Of a stretch of 64,000 bases of DNA, positions 61,507-64,000 are shown piece by piece. The stretch is from NCBI RefSeq assembly GCF_011305995.1, contig NZ_CP049910.1, positions 2,480,001 through 2,544,000 of the forward strand, written 5' to 3'. The stretch is from Diaphorobacter sp. HDW4A. GTDB lineage: Bacteria > Pseudomonadota > Gammaproteobacteria > Burkholderiales > Burkholderiaceae_C. Numbering within the stretch: position 1 is the stretch's first letter; each line of letters begins with the position of its first letter. Under the pieces are notes generated by a model, which saw only the letters and a program-made list of their open reading frames with translations, made no database searches and was not told where the DNA came from. The position numbers were made by a program, and so were the translations under genes.

Positions 61507-61758
61507 TCAGCTTTCACAATCACAGTCGGAGCAACATCGGTCCAGCAGAAAGGACACGGGAGAAAAGTCCGTCAACAACAATGCGTCGATCGCGGTGAAA
61601 GCCTGCGCGTTCACATCCCGCATTCGCTGCCGATCCAGCTCGTCGGAGCTGGTATCAAACGGCGCGCGCAGCGAGGCCAGCGCACCGGCCCATGCAGCAC
61701 GCCAAGTGCTGGTCTGCGGCGTATCGGAGTGAGGAACGGGAGTGTTCAGAACGCTCAT
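61507..61758 (-). CDS. Small protein with a Cys-rich C-terminus
   Basis: This 83-aa frame (ATG 61758, AAGGTG 7 nt upstream) has third-position G/C like its neighbours and ends LLDRCCSDCDCES. The four clustered Cys might bind metal or form redox bonds. No domain is recognised. It lies 32 bp after the sulfate-binding protein gene on the same strand and could be its co-transcribed partner. The 275 bp between it and the Mop gene hold nothing clear. Confidence 0.55.
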   Translation of the reverse strand: MSVLNTPVPHSDTPQTSTWRAAWAGALASLRAPFDTSSDELDRQRMRDVNAQAFTAIDALLLTDFSPVSFLLDRCCSDCDCES

Positions 61759-61790
61759 GGCTTTCACCTTGATGGACAGGTTCTCGATGC

Positions 61791-62822
61791 TCAGTGCAGC
61801 TTCTTGGTGTAGATCTGGTCGAAGCTACCGCCGTCGGCGAAATGCGCCTTGTCGGCCTTGGCCCAGCCACCGAACGCCTGATCAATGGTCACCAGCGTGA
61901 GCTTGGGGAACTGCTTGTCGAACTTGGCCTTGGCCTTTTCACCGGTCGGGCGGTAGTAGTTCTTGCCCGCGATGTCCTGGCCTTCGTCCGAGTACAGATA
62001 CTTCAGATATTCCTCGGCGAGTGCTCGGCTGCCCTTCTTGTCCACGACCTTGTCAACCACCGCCACCGATGGCTCGGCCAAGATGGACAGCGATGGCGCA
62101 ACGATCTCGAACTTGTCCGGACCGAATTCCTTGAGCGCCAGGAACGCCTCGTTTTCCCAGGCCAGCAGCACATCGCCCACGCCGCGTTGCACGAAGGTGA
62201 TAGTCGAGCCACGCGCGCCGGTGTCGAGTACGGGCACATTCTTGTAGAGGTTGCCCACGAAGTCGCGCGCCTTGTCCTCCCCGCCGTACTTGCGCTTGGC
62301 GAATTCCCACGCGGCCAGATAGTTCCAGCGCGCGCCGCCCGAGGTCTTGGGGTTCGGGGTAATCACGCCGACTCCGGGCTTGACCAGATCGTCCCAATCC
62401 TTGATGCCCTTGGGGTTGCCCTTCTTCACAAGGAACACAATGGTCGACGTGTAAGGAGCCGAGTTGTGCGGCAGACGTTGCTGCCAGTCTGGCTTGACAA
62501 GACCGGTCTTGACCAGCGCGTCGATGTCGCCACCCAGAGCCAGCGTGGCCACGTCGGCGTCGATGCCATCCAGAATCGAGCGCGCCTGCTTGCCCGAGCC
62601 GCCATGCGACTGCTTGAACTGCACGTCCTGACCGCTCTTGGCCTTCCAGTGCTTAGCGAATGCCTGGTTGTATTCGACATACAGTTCGCGGGTCGGGTCG
62701 TAGGAAACGTTCAGAAAGCTGACCGGATCGGCCGCAAACGATGGCACGGAAGCAAGGGCCATAGCCCCAACTAGTCCGAGAGACAGGGGAAACTTGATAA
62801 AGTGACGGCGATCTTTCTTCAT
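61791..62822 (-). CDS. Sulfate ABC transporter substrate-binding protein, copy 2
   Basis: This 343-aa periplasmic Sbp-family protein has the signal [18 protein letters not shown] (twin Arg in DRRHFIK, so possibly Tat) ending PSFAAD. The mature part has [56 protein letters not shown] and [17 protein letters not shown]. It is a paralog of the protein at 30638 with moderate similarity. No permease genes adjoin it, so it probably feeds the single CysTWA. Start ATG 62822. Confidence 0.9.
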   Translation of the reverse strand: MKKDRRHFIKFPLSLGLVGAMALASVPSFAADPVSFLNVSYDPTRELYVEYNQAFAKHWKAKSGQDVQFKQSHGGSGKQARSILDGIDADVATLALGGDIDALVKTGLVKPDWQQRLPHNSAPYTSTIVFLVKKGNPKGIKDWDDLVKPGVGVITPNPKTSGGARWNYLAAWEFAKRKYGGEDKARDFVGNLYKNVPVLDTGARGSTITFVQRGVGDVLLAWENEAFLALKEFGPDKFEIVAPSLSILAEPSVAVVDKVVDKKGSRALAEEYLKYLYSDEGQDIAGKNYYRPTGEKAKAKFDKQFPKLTLVTIDQAFGGWAKADKAHFADGGSFDQIYTKKLH

Positions 62823-62985
62823 GGCGTGCTTTCTGGTCCTTGTTGCTTGAATGGATTCGGCGCAATCTGCTGATTTGTTGGCTTTTTGTTGCCGATGCCA
62901 TGGATTCTGAAAGTCATGCGACAAAACTGGAACGATTAAGATTTCAGTTCTATATTCAAAAATCATCTAAGAAAAGGGTAACCCC

Positions 62986-63258
62986 ATGGCACGTAACGTC
63001 CAATGCATCAAGCTCGGCACCGAAGCTGAAGGCCTAGACTTCCCTCCGTATCCCGGTGAACTGGGCAAACGCATCTATGAAAATGTGAGCAAACAGGCAT
63101 GGGCCGACTGGCTCAAGCACCAGACCATGCTGGTGAACGAAAACCGCCTGAACCTGGCCGACGCACGTGCGCGCCAATACCTTGCCCGTCAGATGGAGAA
63201 CCATTTCTTTGGCGGCGGAGCTGATGCGGCTCAGGGCTACGTGCCCCCAAGCGCGTAA
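62986..63258 (+). CDS. yggX: Oxidative damage protection protein (Fe2+-trafficking family)
   Basis: This 90-aa YggX protein starts [19 protein letters not shown], with the conserved Cys7, and contains [33 protein letters not shown] and FFGGG. It protects Fe-S clusters and participates in iron handling. It is divergent from the sulfate-binding protein gene. In many relatives it neighbours argA; here argA is 55 kb away. Confidence 0.93.
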   Translation: MARNVQCIKLGTEAEGLDFPPYPGELGKRIYENVSKQAWADWLKHQTMLVNENRLNLADARARQYLARQMENHFFGGGADAAQGYVPPSA

Positions 63259-63310
63259 GTTCTCGACATCCAATTGATCCAGCGCACGCATTGCGCACGG
63301 ATCATTCCTG

Positions 63311-63340
63311 ACGGCGGCGTAGAGTCGCCGTTTTGCTTTT
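63311..63340 (+). terminator. Terminator after yggX
   Basis: ACGGCG and CGCCGT pair around gcgtagagt and are followed by TTTTGCTTTT. It lies between yggX and mnmC. Confidence 0.65.
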
Positions 63341-63362
63341 CCGACTCTTTTTCTCCTGCCTC

Positions 63363-64000
63363 ATGACCGAGCCTCTTTCCTGGCTTCCCGACGGAACGCC
63401 CTTCAGCCCCCGCTTCAACGACCGCTATCACAGCGACGTCAATCGCGGGCTGGATCAGGCCCGGGAGGTGTTCTTTCATGGCTGTGGTCTGCCAGCGGCC
63501 TGGGCCGATCAGCCGCAGTGGCGGATTCTCGAGACGGGCTTCGGTCTGGGCCTGAACTTTCTGACCACTTGGAAGGCCTGGCGCGAAGACCCGCATCGCC
63601 CGCAGATCCTGCACTTCACCTCGGCCGAGGCTTGGCCCGTCAGCGCGGAAGATCTGCGACGTGCCGCTCCGGAACCATTCAAGACACTGGCCGATGAGCT
63701 CAGCCAGCAATTCTGGGGCCTGTTGCCCGGCGTGCACCGTCTGTCATTCGACGAAGGCCGAGTGCTGCTCACGCTCTATATCGGTGACGCCCAGGCCATG
63801 CTGCGCCAGCAAAGCCCGGTGACGGACTCGGTGTATCTGGATGGTTTCAGCCCCAAGGTCAATCCCGAACTCTGGAACACTCACATGATCAAGGCCATCG
63901 CACGCTGCTGTCATCACGGCACGCGGCTGGCGACCTGGACCATTGCACGGGCGATACGCGACGATTTGGCGCAATGCGGCTTCGAGGTAACGAAGGTGCC
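63363..64000 (+). CDS. mnmC: tRNA 5-methylaminomethyl-2-thiouridine biosynthesis bifunctional protein, N-terminal part
   Basis: The frame is open from ATG 63363 to the window end (212 codons). It begins MTEPLSWLPDGTPFSPRFND and has the methyltransferase motif WRILETGFGLGLNFLTTW, then VYLDGFSPKVNPELWNTHMIKAIARC and TRLATWTIARAIRDDL. These match the SAM-dependent domain of MnmC, which completes the mnm5s2U modification at tRNA position 34. The FAD oxidase domain would lie beyond the window. Confidence 0.88.
   Translation, partial: MTEPLSWLPDGTPFSPRFNDRYHSDVNRGLDQAREVFFHGCGLPAAWADQPQWRILETGFGLGLNFLTTWKAWREDPHRPQILHFTSAEAWPVSAEDLRRAAPEPFKTLADELSQQFWGLLPGVHRLSFDEGRVLLTLYIGDAQAMLRQQSPVTDSVYLDGFSPKVNPELWNTHMIKAIARCCHHGTRLATWTIARAIRDDLAQCGFEVTKV

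Noticed and set aside
61203..61523. 106-codon minus-strand frame between the Mop gene and the Cys-rich small gene
   Set aside because: It overlaps the small gene's end, has no ribosome-binding site and its composition does not look coding.
1..64000. rRNA, tRNA, CRISPR array, prophage, insertion sequence
   Set aside because: Looked for on both strands; no array of spaced repeats, transposase or integrase, or cloverleaf with a CCA-end was found by eye. A tRNAscan or CRISPR search was not possible.

Overview
The window reads as chromosomal DNA of a GC-rich betaproteobacterium, most likely a Comamonadaceae member (Comamonas/Acidovorax/Delftia type). This is inferred from gene content, not from a database search: a Bug-type binding protein, a fused indolepyruvate:ferredoxin oxidoreductase, a fused kinase/GNAT ArgA, TctDE/TctBA, bioMNY, a cysTWA operon, and short CCTCTCCCGC-type palindromes between genes. 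I saw no rRNA, tRNA, CRISPR array, phage or insertion-sequence transposase. Most genes are ordinary chromosomal functions arranged in short operons on both strands.

Layout. 1-9.6 kb: a 2'-5' RNA ligase-like protein, a small lipoprotein, a PrpR-type sigma-54 activator divergent from an isocitrate lyase/PEP mutase-family gene with a textbook -24/-12 promoter, an acyltransferase, ArgA, and a Bug protein divergent from a MarR regulator. 10-18.4 kb: an MHYT membrane protein, then an eight-gene operon (RidA, DadA-like dehydrogenase, Asp/Glu-racemase-superfamily enzyme, complete branched-chain-type ABC transporter). 18.4-18.9 kb: a 480-bp fold-back repeat. 19-25 kb: DUF2189 protein, a large fused indolepyruvate:ferredoxin oxidoreductase, a GntR/FCD regulator and a second, near-duplicate RidA. 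25-34 kb: GST, class A beta-lactamase, DsbB, the sulfate uptake operon, a LysR/azoreductase pair. 34-42 kb: DEAD-box helicase, LrgAB, and a six-gene coupled operon joining the biotin ECF transporter bioMNY to an AMP ligase, a divergent thiolase and a nitroreductase. 42-50 kb: orphan response regulator, MetQ, a DUF6817-like protein, a tandem pair of large unknown membrane-anchored paralogs, MetI/MetN with an attenuator-like leader. 50-64 kb: MFS transporter, SRPBCC, choloylglycine hydrolase-family and surface-antigen-like exported proteins, a VOC protein, a low-molecular-weight phosphatase in front of a TctDE two-component system, TctBA, CysB, a Mop protein, a second sulfate-binding protein, YggX and the start of mnmC.

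How the genes fit together. The most interesting theme is a split amino-acid catabolic regulon. An identical 18-bp sequence with a TGTnnACA core, typical of GntR/FCD operators, lies in front of both the RidA-DadA-racemase-ABC operon and the oxidoreductase gene 12 kb away; a third TGTnnACA core precedes the GntR gene itself. The enzymes form a plausible path: import, racemisation or isomerisation, FAD-dependent deamination to an imino/keto acid, imine removal by RidA, then ferredoxin-linked oxidative decarboxylation to an acyl-CoA. A second unusual unit is the bioMNY operon extended by an acyl-CoA-forming ligase, a thiolase that lacks the usual second catalytic cysteine, and a flavin reductase. 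Sulfur supply is a recurring topic (cysTWA, two sulfate-binding proteins, CysB, MetNIQ, Mop), but the pieces are scattered.
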